Counted from the stretch's first letter, positions 29,391 to 41,501 are shown. The stretch: 64,000 nucleotides of DNA from Arctopsyche grandis (GCF_051622035.1 NC_135361.1:31239205-31303204); one strand, 5' to 3'. The notes: generated by a model not told the origin, from the letters alone. Made by a program: numbers and translations.

Positions 29391-30414
29391 TGGGCTATAC
29401 AATGAGCTTTACTATGTATGTACAAGTGTTCCGAAAAAGATTATGAAAGTTGTAACACACAAATTTCAGAACTTCTTCATAACAAACAAAAAGCATGCGA
29501 ATAATAGTAATCATTAAAAATGGATTTCACAGAATACAATAATTTTAACTCAATATTCAATGCGATGATTTTATTGTGTGCTTCCATCTCGACAAACAGC
29601 TTCAATATTTAAGGCTCAGCTTTTGTCAAAGCCAACCTTTTGTAATTCTCAATGTTCAGTAATTATTTTTAGTTTCACTTCGCTAATTTTCTTTCTTTCG
29701 TTTTGAGGGTCAGATAGTTTTCGCACAACAAATTACATACCGAGAAATCGTTTTATTTATTTATATACAATAATGTATCTTGTTCTGAAACGGGAATGTT
29801 TCCTACTGATGGTTGAAACCATTATCTGAAGTTCAGAACTCATGAAAAGTAAGTATTCCACTAGTATTCCTTTACAAGGGATTCAAAGTGCGAAATAATT
29901 TTCTCTCTCAGATTCTCATTCAGTTCACCTCCAGATTCTTCTATTATAGATATGGACTGTATAATTTTTTTTTTAATTTACTAAATATTTAACAACGTGA
30001 CGACTTAAAAAAAATATTGTGGCCTTTTGGTTGGAAATCTGTGCTTAACTTAAGCCATGCGCGAAATAAATGTAGTGAAAGTTCGGAAAACTAAATAAAT
30101 AAAGCTAACTTTTTTAGATTATATTCTAGTGTTTTCCTGAGGACGACAATTTTCGATGTGTTTTTGCGTTATATAATGACGTGCGAAGTTCAATTCACAC
30201 AGAACAAGTAATGAAACTCAGAATAATGAGAGACAAAAAGTTCAACACTGAGTAGCAATGGTTCCACAATAGAGATTGAAATGATAGGTCATTCTAAAAG
30301 ACGGGCAGGAGAGTGTAAGATTAGGCAGATAAATGTTCAAATCAATTAAATATGAATGGGACTTAAATGATGACGTAATAATGAAGCAAATCTATCGAGT
30401 GATTAAAAGGTCAT
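29391..30414. other. AT-rich intergenic DNA, nothing recognised
   Basis: No gene, RNA or repeat structure was identified here. Confidence 0.55.
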
Positions 30415-30900
30415 AAGTAGTAGCCGGATCCACAGCGCGCCGTTTATTATTCAATTGTTGTAAATTCTATTGTTCAATTGTTGTAAAAGGCTCGCCTTTT
30501 ACAACAATTCAACCTTTTTTTGTACTCTAGCTTTGTAAATAGAGCCAACCGCCCCGATTCCTGGAAAAAGCACGGTCTCTATCCGCAGTCTAGTCATAAC
30601 TAGTCACCGGACCCAGAAGGTGCCGCGTATTGTTCAAAGGTTGTAAATGCATTGTTAAAGGTTTGCCGAACCTTTTTTACAAAGGATTTACAACAATGGA
30701 TAGCACTGTGACTATCCTACCTCTAGTCATAACTTATGACTAAACTAGAAAGCCCGGACCCTGAGGGAGCCGTTTATTGTTTAAATGTTGTAAATGCATT
30801 GTTAAAGGTTTGCCGAACCTTTTTTACAAAGCAATTACAACAATTGAACAATATATACGACACGCTTCCGGTCCTACCTTAGTCATAAGTAGAGACCGGA
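30415..30900 (+). repeat. tandem array whose units each contain a hairpin
   Basis: Three units of about 140-170 bp begin tagtcataa...ccgga, continue gccgtttattgttcaa and then hold a hairpin such as aaaggtttgccgaacctttt or gtaaaaggctcgccttttac. A fourth partial unit ends at about 30900. Unit sequence drifts but the stem pairing is retained. Confidence 0.75.
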
Positions 30901-30953
30901 ATTAAAGGGGCGATTCCGGCCCCTTCAGATTCCGACCTCTAGTCATAAGAAGA

Positions 30954-31057
30954 TATAGGTCTGTTACCGAGAGTTGGCGCGTTCGCGCACTCACACAGAA
31001 GCGCACGAAAGGAACAGAGCGCATTTGTTCGCGCCAACTTCCTGTAACAGACCTATA
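30954..31057. mobile_element. 104-bp miniature inverted-repeat element
   Basis: The outer arms tataggtctgttac and gtaacagacctata are perfectly complementary, with inner arms agttggcgcg/cgcgccaact. It directly follows the hairpin array. No TSD beyond TA can be proposed. Confidence 0.7.
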
Positions 31058-31794
31058 AACTGGTCTAATAAAGATTAATGGCATCTCAGCTATTAAAGAA
31101 ATGGAGTTCCATGTTAGCAAGAGCTATTTTTTATTAAATTTATGATATATGATTTTAAATAAAGCCACTCAGACAGCGACAGCTCCCCATCCTCCTGTGA
31201 TCCTAGTACAGGTGAACGGTCATCGATGACAAGGAAAGAATTGTTAAAATCCTTTCAAAGTCCTCCTCACGCTCAGGGAACCGCGCCACGTCTCATCAAC
31301 GTGACTCGTGCACTCTCTTATAGAGCGTGCTTGACGGTGAAGAAAGTACTACAGAAATGATCCTGTGGAGTACAGTCCTAAAGATAGACGGTAACGATCA
31401 AAGTTTTTATTCACACTTTGATTATTACCGATAGTATATTTACTCAGAAACCATCTCCATCTACTTAAAATTTGTAAAACTATTATATATTGATTCACAT
31501 TTATAAGCAGGGACACGAACCGTTATTTTTTCTTTCCTGTTCGGTACCTGTCGGCCAACCTTTCAGCGCATCGACGACGAAAAAAAAAAAAAATATATAT
31601 ATATATACCTAAATATATTGATATTGAAACATTTTATTAATTTACAACAGTTATATTATCAAATCTTAAAAGGAAAACTATATTTATTTTCGAGTTATTA
31701 GAGCAATTTTTATTCTATAGATGTCACTGTATGTCAATGAAAATTTTTATACCTACATACATATAATATATAAATTTTTGAAAAGACTTATTTC

Positions 31795-31926
31795 CAGTGG
31801 TGTCACCCCAATTTTGGAATAACGGGTTTCCAAATTAATTTGACTAAATAACGGGGTTCCGAAAACTTTTGATTTTTAACAATGGGTTTCCGGAAACCCA
31901 TGGAAACCATTAGGGTGAAACCACTG
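31795..31926. mobile_element. 132-bp hAT-type miniature element
   Basis: The ends are cagtggtgtcacccc and gggtgaaaccactg. The flanking octamers cttatttc and ctaatttc agree at 7 of 8 bases. The interior repeats the word gggtttcc. Confidence 0.7.
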
Positions 31927-32611
31927 CTAATTTCTGTATACAATTCATAATTATAGATTGTCAACTACACATTTATTTATCTGTATCGTGGCCATATATT
32001 TGAATAAACTGAGTAATTCCGCTTCTATTCAAAACACATTTAAATAAACTTCATCTTGAATATGATATATAGTACCCCGTCCTATAATATAAACACTGAT
32101 TTGTTGGTATAAACGTTTCTTTATAATATAATGTATAAAAACATTAATCCTCGACTTTTGTACGGTACGGCATTCATACCAAATTATCAATATGTTTCTA
32201 TGTATGCATGTACAACAATTTGAAATTGTTTTGCATATTTTTTCAACATTATAAAAACGTCAAGATCCTATAACTACACGTTTCTTACCAGTGTAAATAC
32301 AATAATAAAATTATTTATGTACGTATGAGCATTGAAATAATTTGAAAATTTCCAGCATTCATTCAAATTATAGGTATTGAAGAAGAATCGTTTTTATACA
32401 ACATAGCTAATTATTTTTTTCATATGATGATCGTCGTATCTTCATCAGATGCAGTCGATTGTGGGATAGATCGTACGGAGATTTGAACCGCTCGCATATA
32501 GCATGTTTCTATTGATTTGTCTGGTTTTAATTTTAAACAGTGAGTAGTAATAAGACAATTCTGCATATATGTAATTACAATTCCACATTAAAATTTCATT
32601 CTTATTTTTAG

Positions 32612-34516
32612 GCTACATCTATGATGTCGATTCACAAGCTGCCGACTGTAAGTACTCTGAATAGTATTATTATGATGTTGTTTTATTTGATTATATGGCA
32701 AAATTTTATTTGTAGATTGCAATAGTTATAGCCAAGAGGAATATCTAACATGCGGCTCTAAATGTCCTCTGACTTGCTGTAATTACAATATCAATTTTAC
32801 GTGTTCGTCTGAATGTGTAAGCGGTTGTTTCTGCAAGAAAGGCTACGTCAGAGACATTTTTGGAAATTGTGTATTCCCCAAAGATTGCACTATGCGTATG
32901 TTTATATTTTTGTTATCTATTCAGAGATGCAAATCAGTTTTAAAACTAGTTTATTTTTAAACCATTTAGTATTTTGACTCTTATAAATAAATTTTAGTGT
33001 GGATTATGACGACCACAAAACTAATGGTGTTGATTGTATTGTCAAATTATGGTTTATGGAAACCCTCTGAAAGACAACACTAAATTCAATTTATAACACT
33101 GAGCAACAACAAAAAATTACCAGAGCGGAGACTAACCAATCTTTACTAAGTTTCACTGAATTCGAATATGATAATGATTTTTGTTGTTTGGGTCTCCTTT
33201 ACGAGATATGAGGGTTTAAAAAAATGCGCAATTTTTACAGATTTTTGGCTTTTGCAGTCTTTAATTCAAAATCTAGTATTGCTGTGCTCAATGTGAGTAT
33301 TGAAATCAATAGTCAGATGTTTTTTCTATTGATTGTGATTTTTTATTGTTTTAAAATACTTATAATTAATTTTCGAGAGTCCGCCACTTACGCGCGTAAT
33401 TGGCCGACTTGCCATCTCTCTTGCACTAACGCTTTTAGTGTACGCTCATGGAAACTGAACGAAAGTCTTTCTTAGCAATTACCGCTCGAGTTAGTACGTT
33501 TAGATAAAAATTAAAAAATATAGAGATAGAAAACCAATCCTTATGAACGTGGTTAAATAAAAAACTGACCAAACAAATGCAAAATAGCACAGATAAAAAA
33601 AAAATTTTTTTGACTTTTAAAATTCGCTAGAAAATTAATTATAAGTATTTTAAAACAAAAACAAATCACAATCGATAGAAAAAACATCTGACTATTGATT
33701 TCAATACTCACTTTGAGCACATCAATACTAGATTTTGAATTAAAGACCGCAAAAGCCAAAAATCTGTAAAAGGTGTGTATTTTTTTAAACGCTCATATCT
33801 CGTAAACGATCACCAACCAACAAAAATCATTATCATATTAGAATTCAGTGGGTCAAAGTTAGTAAAGATTGGTTAGTCTCCGCTCTGGTAATTTTTTTTG
33901 TTGCTCAGTGTAATTTGTGTTACAATTCCAAATTGATTTGTAATTCTGTATACAATTATGTGATTAGAACGTGACCAAGAAAATTTATTGATTTAACTTT
34001 TCAGTCACGCTCCCGGTTCCATGTGGTGCCTATGAATTTAAGCCAGTTGCTGGAATGGAGTGTGAAAGGACTTGTTTCGACGGTTGGAATCACGTCTATC
34101 CTCCATTGGACAATTGTCCTTGTAATGATAACTACGTACGAGATGCTAGAGGACAGTGTATTCCCTTGAACCGTTGCCCTCGTACCATCTTTGAATATAA
34201 TATATCTTAATAAACATCTGTACCCACAATAATCACTGTAGTCAATGTTCATTGTAATATTTTAGAGGCTTGTCTCGGCTCCAATGAAATATATGATTGT
34301 AAAATTACGGATAAGGAGTGCATCAATTTGAATAGAATTTCTGCTGAAACCTCTTGCGTTGATGGTTGCCATTGTGAAGATAGATTTGCTAGAACCATTT
34401 ATGGAAACTGCGTTCTTGAACTTTACTGCCATTTTCATAATAACCCTTTTCTCGCACATTTCTTAACACTCTTTCGACCTCCGTCCTCGACTCTACATGA
34501 TTCATCTGCAACGTAA
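32612..34516 (+). CDS. TIL-domain cysteine-rich protein, probable secreted protease inhibitor (5' exon not found)
   Basis: TIL (trypsin-inhibitor-like) domains are compact ten-cysteine folds found in secreted serine protease inhibitors and mucin-like proteins. Exons join at phase-1 borders: 32612-32647, 32716-32895, 34005-34181, 34266-34516 (TAA). Domain 1 runs YCNSYSQEEYLTCGSKCP ... CVSGCFCKKGYVRD ... CVFPKDC, with one cysteine more than the usual ten because of a CC pair. Domain 2 is shorter in cysteines (CGAYEFKPVAGMECERTC ... CPCNDNYVRDARGQC). Domain 3 reads CLGSNEIYDCKITDKEC ... CVDGCHCEDRFARTIYGNC. If the donor at 34182 is skipped, translation stops at 34208-34210, giving a two-domain form. 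No signal-peptide exon was seen, so secretion is inferred from the family. An 814-bp palindromic element sits in the intron before domain 2. Confidence 0.8.
33097..33910. mobile_element. 814-bp palindromic (foldback) element, family P1
   Basis: Arms of about 350 bp are inverted copies: cactgagcaacaac ... accagagcggagactaacca at the left and its complement at the right, flanked by TAA on both sides. The unpaired centre holds ccgctcgagttagtacgttt. Related copies or halves are at 34995, 41861 and 62959. It lies in an intron of the TIL gene. The hydrophobic open frames inside the arms recur only because the arms recur. Confidence 0.85.
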
Positions 34517-34646
34517 TGGTTTGTAATGACTGTGAATGTTAAATGATTCGCAATGCCTTCAAGATTATAAATGATATACTTTAATTCGAAAGCTCTCTCC
34601 AACCAGTTTGAGAAGAAATTTTATGCTATATATATATAATCCAAAT

Positions 34647-34652
34647 AATAAA
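34647..34652 (+). terminator. poly(A) signal AATAAA of the TIL gene
   Basis: A canonical hexamer lies 131 nt beyond the last stop codon. Confidence 0.6.
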
Positions 34653-34994
34653 GAAAGCATTAATTCATTTTCTTCATAATCATTTTGATAAGACTTGGTT
34701 CTAATATATGTATTCGAAATTGTAATCATAATAAAATATATAATATTTTCATTTTAGTTTTTAAACAGTAACCTATTATTCGTATAATATGACATCTGAT
34801 ATAATTTGTAAATATATCTGGGAAAAGGAATTTGTCCTAAGAGAAACGCAACAAAGAGAAATTTGCGTCATACATGTAAATATGAAACCTATACAAAAAA
34901 TTATAAATTGTTCATTATTAAAAAAATATTAGTACGTATTACAAATTGTTCCAGTGACACTGATCACAACTTTTTTTTTTCATTTAATTTTATG

Positions 34995-35400
34995 ATAAGA
35001 CTGAGCAACAAAAAAAATTACCAGAGCGAAGACTAACCAATCTTTATTAAGTTTGACCCATTGAATTCGAATATGATAATGATTTTGGTTGGTTAGTGAT
35101 CGTTTACGAGATATGAACGATTAAAAAATGCGCGATTTTTATAGATTTTTGGCTTATGCGGTCTTTAACTCAAAATCTAGTATTGATGCGATCAAAGTGA
35201 GTATTGGAATCAATAGTCAGATGTTTTTTCTATTGATTGTGATTTTTTGTTTTAAAATACTTATAATTAATTCTCTAGCGAATTGTAAAAGTCAAAAATG
35301 AATTTTTTTTACGGATTTTTTCTCCGTGCTATTTTGCGTTTATTTGGCCAGTTTTTTTATTTCACCACGTTCATAAGGATTGGTTTTCTATCTCAATATT
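34995..35400 (+). mobile_element. P1 foldback element, left half only
   Basis: It starts gactgagcaacaaaaaaaat and follows the left arm of 33097-33910 to about 35400. The complementary right arm is missing. Confidence 0.75.
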
Positions 35401-35568
35401 TTGAGATAGAAAAATAATAAAATAAAACAATAAAAAAATATTAAAAGGATAAAATATAGCTTTATTTTTATAAATCTAATTTCCAATCACTGTTTTAATT
35501 TTGGGAGGCTAGAACTGTTCCTTCCCCCTGGATATACCATTGATTGTAATTATATAATCAGTGGCGTA

Positions 35569-36447
35569 ACTAGAAAAATGGGGCCCGCATGCAAATGTTA
35601 GCAAAAGGCCCCCATTTAATTTTTTTTTTTTAATTAAATTGATAATTAACTCACATAATTTAAATATTCATTTTGCTCGCCTTCAAAGTCGCAAATTTTG
35701 CAATTACATCTTACAAAGTCATTTTAGAAGCTTCTTCATGTTCAATATATAATATAGCTAATTCACTGAGCCTGACTCATCGAATTTCTTTTATAGTAAT
35801 ACGGGAACGTGATTCACAATACACAAATGAAACGAAAATATTTTATAAACCATTATTTTTTTTAATTTAACATCGGGTTTATAGAATATAGATCATTGCA
35901 ATCAATTATAAGTACTGTACCATAACGGAAAACAATTAAATGTCGTGAGAAGGAGTACAAAATCGTGAAAATTCGACACGCAATTTGGAGTATAAACTTT
36001 TAATTAGTCATATGAATAATTTTAAGAAAATTTTTACGACTTTTATTTGAAAAATGTATAGTATTGTTGCGTGGACGTGAAGAGGGGGTTTCCAGGATCG
36101 GAGAGAAAGACGCAGGAGGTTGTAGAAGCGGTTTATTTGTCTGCTCTCATTGGCGATCCAGGTCGGAATGGTTTCCAATTCGAGAGCGCCCCATATTTAT
36201 ACACATTTGGGCTCAACAACTATTAGTCGATGAGTAGACGATCCCATTGGCCGTTGCATACGGCTCATTCAAACGTAGAGGCCATTTTGGCGCGAACGAG
36301 AGATCAGGTGATCTGCGCTAGTAAACCATCGGTCCACGAGCGCCACTCACCTAATCTCTACGTTACAGTATTTTAATTTAAAATCCTTTTTGAACCCCTA
36401 AATCTTAAAGGCCCGCATGCCCGTGAGGCATATTAGTTACGCGTCTG
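35569..36447. mobile_element. 879-bp non-autonomous hAT element with exact TSD, hosting a solo LTR
   Basis: The ends are cagtggcgtaactag and attagttacgcgtctg, with gggcccgcatgc/ggcccgcatgcc as second inverted block. The octamer tatataat is exact on both sides (35561-35568 and 36448-36455). A solo LTR occupies 36065-36367. There is no transposase. Confidence 0.8.
36065..36367 (+). mobile_element. solo LTR (303 bp)
   Basis: It begins TGTTGCGTGGACGTG and ends TCTCTACGTTACA, with a 4-bp duplication GTAT on both sides. TG...CA ends and a 4-bp duplication fit a Ty3/gypsy-type LTR left by recombination. No internal gag-pol is present. A diverged copy is at 5241-6088. Confidence 0.75.
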
Positions 36448-36481
36448 TATATAATGTATGGTTCATTGCATTTTATTTTAA

Positions 36482-37808
36482 CACGTTCAACCCACCGTGT
36501 ACCACCGGTGGCCACGCGGATAGTGCTATAGCAGACTATAATTTTACGGTTCCACTTCATTGAGCACCCCAACACTAAAATTCCTATAAAATTCTAAAGA
36601 TTTAGGGACAACTCATTATATAAAGTTAATTTAAACAAATGTGCAATTATGAGCTATGGACGTGCACATTCACTCTATTGTCACGGATATTCCATTAGAT
36701 CCGTCTTGTTGAAGCGTGTGGAATCTATTGTCGATTTGGGTATCACTTTTGATCCTCAGCTCACCTTTCACAACCATATCAAAAAAGTCGCTGACGTTTC
36801 CTTTCGTCGACTTGGATTTGTTTTGAAATATGCAAGATTATTCTCCAATCCTTTGTCTTCTCGCTTGCTTTTCAATTCGCTTGTGAGAAGTAAGCTAGAG
36901 TATAATGCGATTGTGTGGAATCCGCATGAAGCAAATTACTCTCTGATGATTGAGAAAGTGCAAAAATCATTTCTTCGTTTCCTATATAGGAAAGAATATG
37001 GGTATTACCCATATCTCTACCCCACTCCTTTCCTTTTGGGCATACTTGGGTATAATTCCCTTGAACTTCGGAGAAACTTCTCATTAATTCGTTTCGTTCT
37101 CCTGCTCTTACGTGGTAATACGTCATGCCCGTTGTTGCTGGAGCAGTTGGGGCTTTATGTCCCTAATCACTATGTGCGTGGTAGACATCATCATTTGCTG
37201 GCTGTACCTCCTGCCCGCACAGTCCTTTTTCGAATGGCTCCTATTCCAAGAGCTATCCGACTTCTTAATGAAATCGTTGCTGCCGAGACTGAATGTGATA
37301 TTTTCCACCTTAGTGAGCGTAAATTGTCGGAAATTACTCTAACCCATTTATCTGGTAGTCTGCGCTCATCATTGTTTTCATGATTGATTGTGATTTATGA
37401 GTGAAATTTTGATTAACTCTCTTCCATTTGGGCCTTACAGGGATGTTTTGTATTTGTAGTTGTTTCTTACATATTTATTGAAACTGGCTGTAGGTGCAAG
37501 GCATTCCTTATGCTATATTTTATTTGATATTTTTACTTTATCTGTTATTATTAAATGCTATTTTTTATGTATGTATGGATGTATTTATATTTATGTTTAA
37601 TTGTTATTTTGTTTTTTTTCTTTTTTGTGTTATATTTTTTGACCATTGTGGCGCTTTAGGAATTCCTGTTATGCCACAATGGTCTGTTTAAAATAAATAA
37701 ATAAATAAATAAAGTGATTTAATGCCGTCACGCGTAATTGGGTGCCGATACGCGTGACAGTGCCGCCACATGGGCAAATGTATGAAATCATGTGCCAGGC
37801 TGTATGTG
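36482..37808. mobile_element. piggyBac-like element split by a LINE insertion
   Basis: TTAA flanks both ends (36478-36481, 37809-37812). The left terminus CACGTTCAACCCACCGTG and the right terminus (complement CACATACAGCCTGGCAC) are imperfectly inverted. What lies between is almost entirely a LINE 3' fragment, so the original element may have been a few hundred bases. Confidence 0.5.
36649..37712 (+). pseudogene. 5'-truncated non-LTR retrotransposon (reverse transcriptase C-terminal part)
   Basis: An open frame of 244 codons (36649-37383) matches the region after the RT catalytic core in Jockey/CR1-type LINE ORF2. It has VDLGITFDPQLTFHNHI, SLVRSKLEYNAIVWNPH and IEKVQKSFLRFLYRKEYGYY. The endonuclease and the RT catalytic motif are missing, so it is dead on arrival. 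A 3'UTR of about 300 bp ends in a (TAAA)n tail at 37689-37712. The homologous fragment on the minus strand at 50905-51840 has a similar tail, so both belong to related families. Confidence 0.8.
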
Positions 37809-37812
37809 TTAA

Positions 37813-38535
37813 ACTAAAAAACTAGATAGTTAGTAAGATGTCAAGCACATAAATATATGGTACACACTAAATTTATCAAAATTTTATCTTTGCACGGCTA
37901 TAAGACAAAATTTATTTAAGTGAGATCTTTCTACGTTTACTAAAATCTTTACAATTATACTAAAATATACAATTTTTTTTATTCAAATCCCACAGTAGAA
38001 TAAAAAGTTATAAATAAAAAAATCACATAAGTGGCCAACGGCTAAACTGTTTCCATTACAACTATAAATTGTAAAATTTCTGTGGTATATACCTCTTTTA
38101 AACGTGATATTAAAAAGAATATATAACTGTAAAAATAAATTTAATTACGCCCACACTGGTCACGTGTTACGACCAACATTAATAAACATTAAATAAGAAG
38201 AAGCGCGCAACGAACGGTCGGTAAAGCAGATTTGATTAAACGTCAAACCCAATTTTGAGTTGTCACTTGAAGCAAGCTGACTTCATCCACTGAGGCTTCT
38301 GGAAAGCTGATATCACTCATCGTCAACATTATACAGCTTAAAACCCCCAGATTAACATGTAAGACAAACTCATATTAAAAAACAAATTCAAAACGAACCA
38401 TTTAATTTTTAAGGTTATGTCGTCAATACCGCTTTAATACACCATATAGACTTGATATATAATAACCTTTTGTATCCACCACGCAAATACATATTCATCA
38501 CCCATTGAAGACTTTTCTGATATACCTCCAGCAAA
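37813..38535. other. AT-rich DNA upstream of NUP35
   Basis: It should contain the NUP35 promoter and 5'UTR. No TATA or initiator element could be singled out, and no repeat family was recognised. Confidence 0.5.
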
Positions 38536-41501
38536 ATGGAGCCGATGACCTTAGGAAGTCCTACACATTCACCACCAGGCAGCCCCAACACGAGTTTCCT
38601 GCCACCTTTCTTAATGGGCGAATTCAATCAACCGTCCACACCCAGAACGGGAAGTCTATCCCCGACCAAAGGAAGAACACTGGCATTCGGTAAACATCAC
38701 CAAACATTCCACACGAAGAAATACTCGCAAATATACATAAACATGTTCAATTTTCAGGAGCTTCACCCCCTATTCGTCCTACGGCACAACCAGCCCAACC
38801 CCAATACAGTACGCCGGTTCACGCTAAGCCGACAAGCAACGTGTCGTTCTCGAACAAAGCGAACGGACCTCCGACTCAAGGCTTGTTCGATTCCCTCAGC
38901 CAGCCCGAATGGAGCAATAGAAGTGTCCCGGCGACACCGACACCGTTCACGTCGCCTCAACAGGCCAACTTGTATCATCAGGATAACGTGTTGAGTCCAA
39001 ACGAGAGCTATATGCAGAGTCAGCAAGCACACATCAGCTTTCACCAGTCACCCAATCACGGCAACGAGAGCTTTCATTACAACGGTCACTACGAAGCCGG
39101 AGTGAACGGTCAGTTTTCAGATGATTCCAACGAATGTTGGGTAACTGTGTTCGGGTTTCCGCCGAGTGCCGCCAGTATGCTCTTAACTCAATTCTCCAAT
39201 TGTGGAAATATCGTCGGTGAGTAATTGCTCCAACTGTTTGAACATTCAGTAACAGAATTTGATGGTTTTTAATTGAAATTTGTATAGCAGACAAACATTC
39301 AGCTTTATTTACGTATTAAGATAGCAGATTAAAAGTATAACTTTATGTAAAAAAGTAAGGCAGTTTATGGATTATTTGTATTGTATTGAATTCAAATATG
39401 TACATGTATTGTTTTCAGAGAAAAAGTTTCCTTCACAAGGCAATTGGGTTTGGTTGAAGTTCATGTCGCGCTCGGAAGCAGGGCGAGCTCTGGCATTGAA
39501 CGGAAGGGTCTTTTCCGGAGGATTGATGATAGGCGTCTTGCCGTGTTCACAAGCACCAAACCATCTCAATCCACAAGTTAACAAGTGAGTTCCGATTAGC
39601 ATAATATAAAGGTTAAAATGTTTGAGCATCACTTTTCATACAAAACGCTATATAAATATATCTACCGAGGTACTATGGCTTTCAATATTAGTGAATAATC
39701 TGATTTGGATCTAATATATTTGCATAAGGCAACAAATTATTTGGTTAGTTTATAATTCTAAGAGTGGTCAGTAAAAAAATGAAAAATTTATCAGTAATTA
39801 ATTATAAACTTGATCAGTAACTTATTCTAATTGATCAGTGAAATATAATAAACGATCAGTAAATTATTCATTTTTGTTCAGTAAATAATTATTTTTTTAT
39901 CAGTAAATAAATCCTTTTTGGTCAGTATTTTATTTAAATACTGATCAAAAAGGATTTTCTATCAGTGAAATTATAATTTTTGACTGTTGGATGATTGCGC
40001 GTCGCCCCGCGACTGTCCATTCCCACTCTCCTCATGGTCCACACACCATAATATCCATCCAAACACATCTTACATAATATATATTTTTTTAAGTTTTATT
40101 TCATCAATATTTTCACAAAAAAAAAACATATCTTAGCAGCCAACATTTATTTATTTAAGGCTCAGGTTAGGTTAGGTTAAGTTAAGGCTGGCCCTATTAA
40201 TTTAAGATTAGGTTAGGTTAGGTAAACGTCAACAGACACGCAAGAACTAAGACAGTGAGACTGAACTGAACCTGGACTGAGGGGGTTGAAAATGAAGAGC
40301 GAGGAGATACATTATTAAAAGAATGTTGCCAAGTGGCAAAATTCATCAGGGTTTTTTATACTACGAGCCATAATGCGATATGGCAACACTGACGATTTTC
40401 TGGCTGTCATAATGAACTGATTCTTTTTAAATGATATTATCGATCACCTTATAACAATCATCGACCGTTTCATTTTATTATCTGATCATTTTGGTTTAAT
40501 AACTGAGTATATGACAACTGATCACAGCGTACTGATCATTTAGAATACTCACTGATAATTTCCAAATATTTACTGACAATTTAGTTATTTTTGTTGATCA
40601 AAAGTTAAATAAATTACTGATCAATACACGCCTTTACATAGCAATATACAGCTTGACCAGTGGCGGCTCGTGAGAATTCATAAAGGGGGGGGGGGGGGGG
40701 CTGCAGAGATTAATCGGGCTGTAGTAGCTCATTGACCATACCGGTGATAAAATGCAGACAAAAATAGCATGCATATGTACTATACTGGGAGGTCTGCAGC
40801 CCATATGGACGGCAAAAATAGCATCCATTTTTACTATTCTGGCAGGGCTGTAGCCCCGCAGCCCCATATAGACGATCCGCCACTGGGCTTGACCCTTTGA
40901 ATGCTAAACAACAATATATCGTTGTTTATGAAAATGGCGAATAATTGCTAACAACGATTGTTAACATCATAATGGTCGTATTTGAATACTTACTTATGAG
41001 CCGGTACATCATTTATATGAAGCATTTTTATATAAAGAAAATAAAACCGTTTTTTATTATAGAGGTCATGAGCCGTCGCGCAAATAAATGTTTATAACAC
41101 CCTTTTGAAGATAGATCAATCGCACGCTTGCAATAGCAACCACGAAAGAGAGATAGAGCTACAAGATACCCGCTTTAAATGTATTACACTATATATGGTG
41201 TTAATAATAGATCTTAAGTAGCAGTCAAAATATAGGCTTCAAGCTATCTAAAAAAACAAGTAAAATATAAAAAGATATGTACGCTTTGACAGATTGTCAA
41301 GTCGGAGAACATATTTTAGCGAGCTTAATATTCGATACATTCTCTCTTTTTAGTTTCAGAGGTGGTGCTAGACATTTGGCAGTGGGACCTTCGAGACTTC
41401 AGAATACGTCTGCGGTGAGTCCTGGATCTCCAGCGAACGCCGGAGCGCAGCGTTCATCCGGTGCAATATCTAGAGCTTTAGAATACGTCTTCGGCTGGTA
41501 G
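38536..41501 (+). CDS. NUP35: nucleoporin NUP35/Nup53, complete
   Basis: NUP35 is a structural nucleoporin of the inner ring that binds Nup93/Nup155 and touches the pore membrane. Exons 38536-38689, 38758-39216, 39419-39584 and 41354-41501 (TAG) join in phase to 308 residues; the human protein has 326. The start MEPMTLGSPTHSPPGSP ... FLPPFLMGEF parallels the human SEPMMLGSPTSP ... FLPGFLMGD. The MPPN/RRM-like dimerisation domain spans residues about 177-248 (CWVTVFGFPPSAAS, NWVWLKFMSRSEAGRAL, RVFSGGLMIGVLPC). The C-terminal ALEYVFGW is the conserved amphipathic membrane-binding tail. The middle is Ser/Pro/Gln/His rich and low in complexity, as usual. Intron 3 holds a subterminal-repeat element and a hAT MITE. 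A possible ATTAAA signal is at 41668. GID8 lies convergent 2.4 kb downstream. Confidence 0.96.
39765..40640. mobile_element. element bounded by many TGATCAGTAAATTA-type subterminal repeats
   Basis: About ten copies of (t)gatcagtaaattatt or ggtcagtaaataat fill 39765-39985 and the inverted form (aattactgatca, tttactgaca) fills 40430-40640. The roughly 450 bp between them includes an aggttaggttaggttaa run. Ends made of short repeats in opposite orientation recall transposase-binding subterminal arrays. No ORF or TSD was found. Confidence 0.5.
40658..40885. mobile_element. 228-bp non-autonomous hAT element of the ZMYM/TTF type
   Basis: The ends cagtggcggctcgtg and gacgatccgccactg match the ends of the transposase-bearing element at 47952-49706. 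The flanks agcttgac and ggcttgac agree at 7 of 8 bases. It contains an 18-base G run. It is in NUP35 intron 3. Confidence 0.8.

Noticed and set aside
33224-33475. Recurring hydrophobic frame (also at 33553 minus, 41946 and 63038) that looks like a small membrane protein
   Set aside because: All copies lie in arms of the P1 foldback element. The recurrence comes from the DNA repeat, and starts, stops and frames are not preserved.
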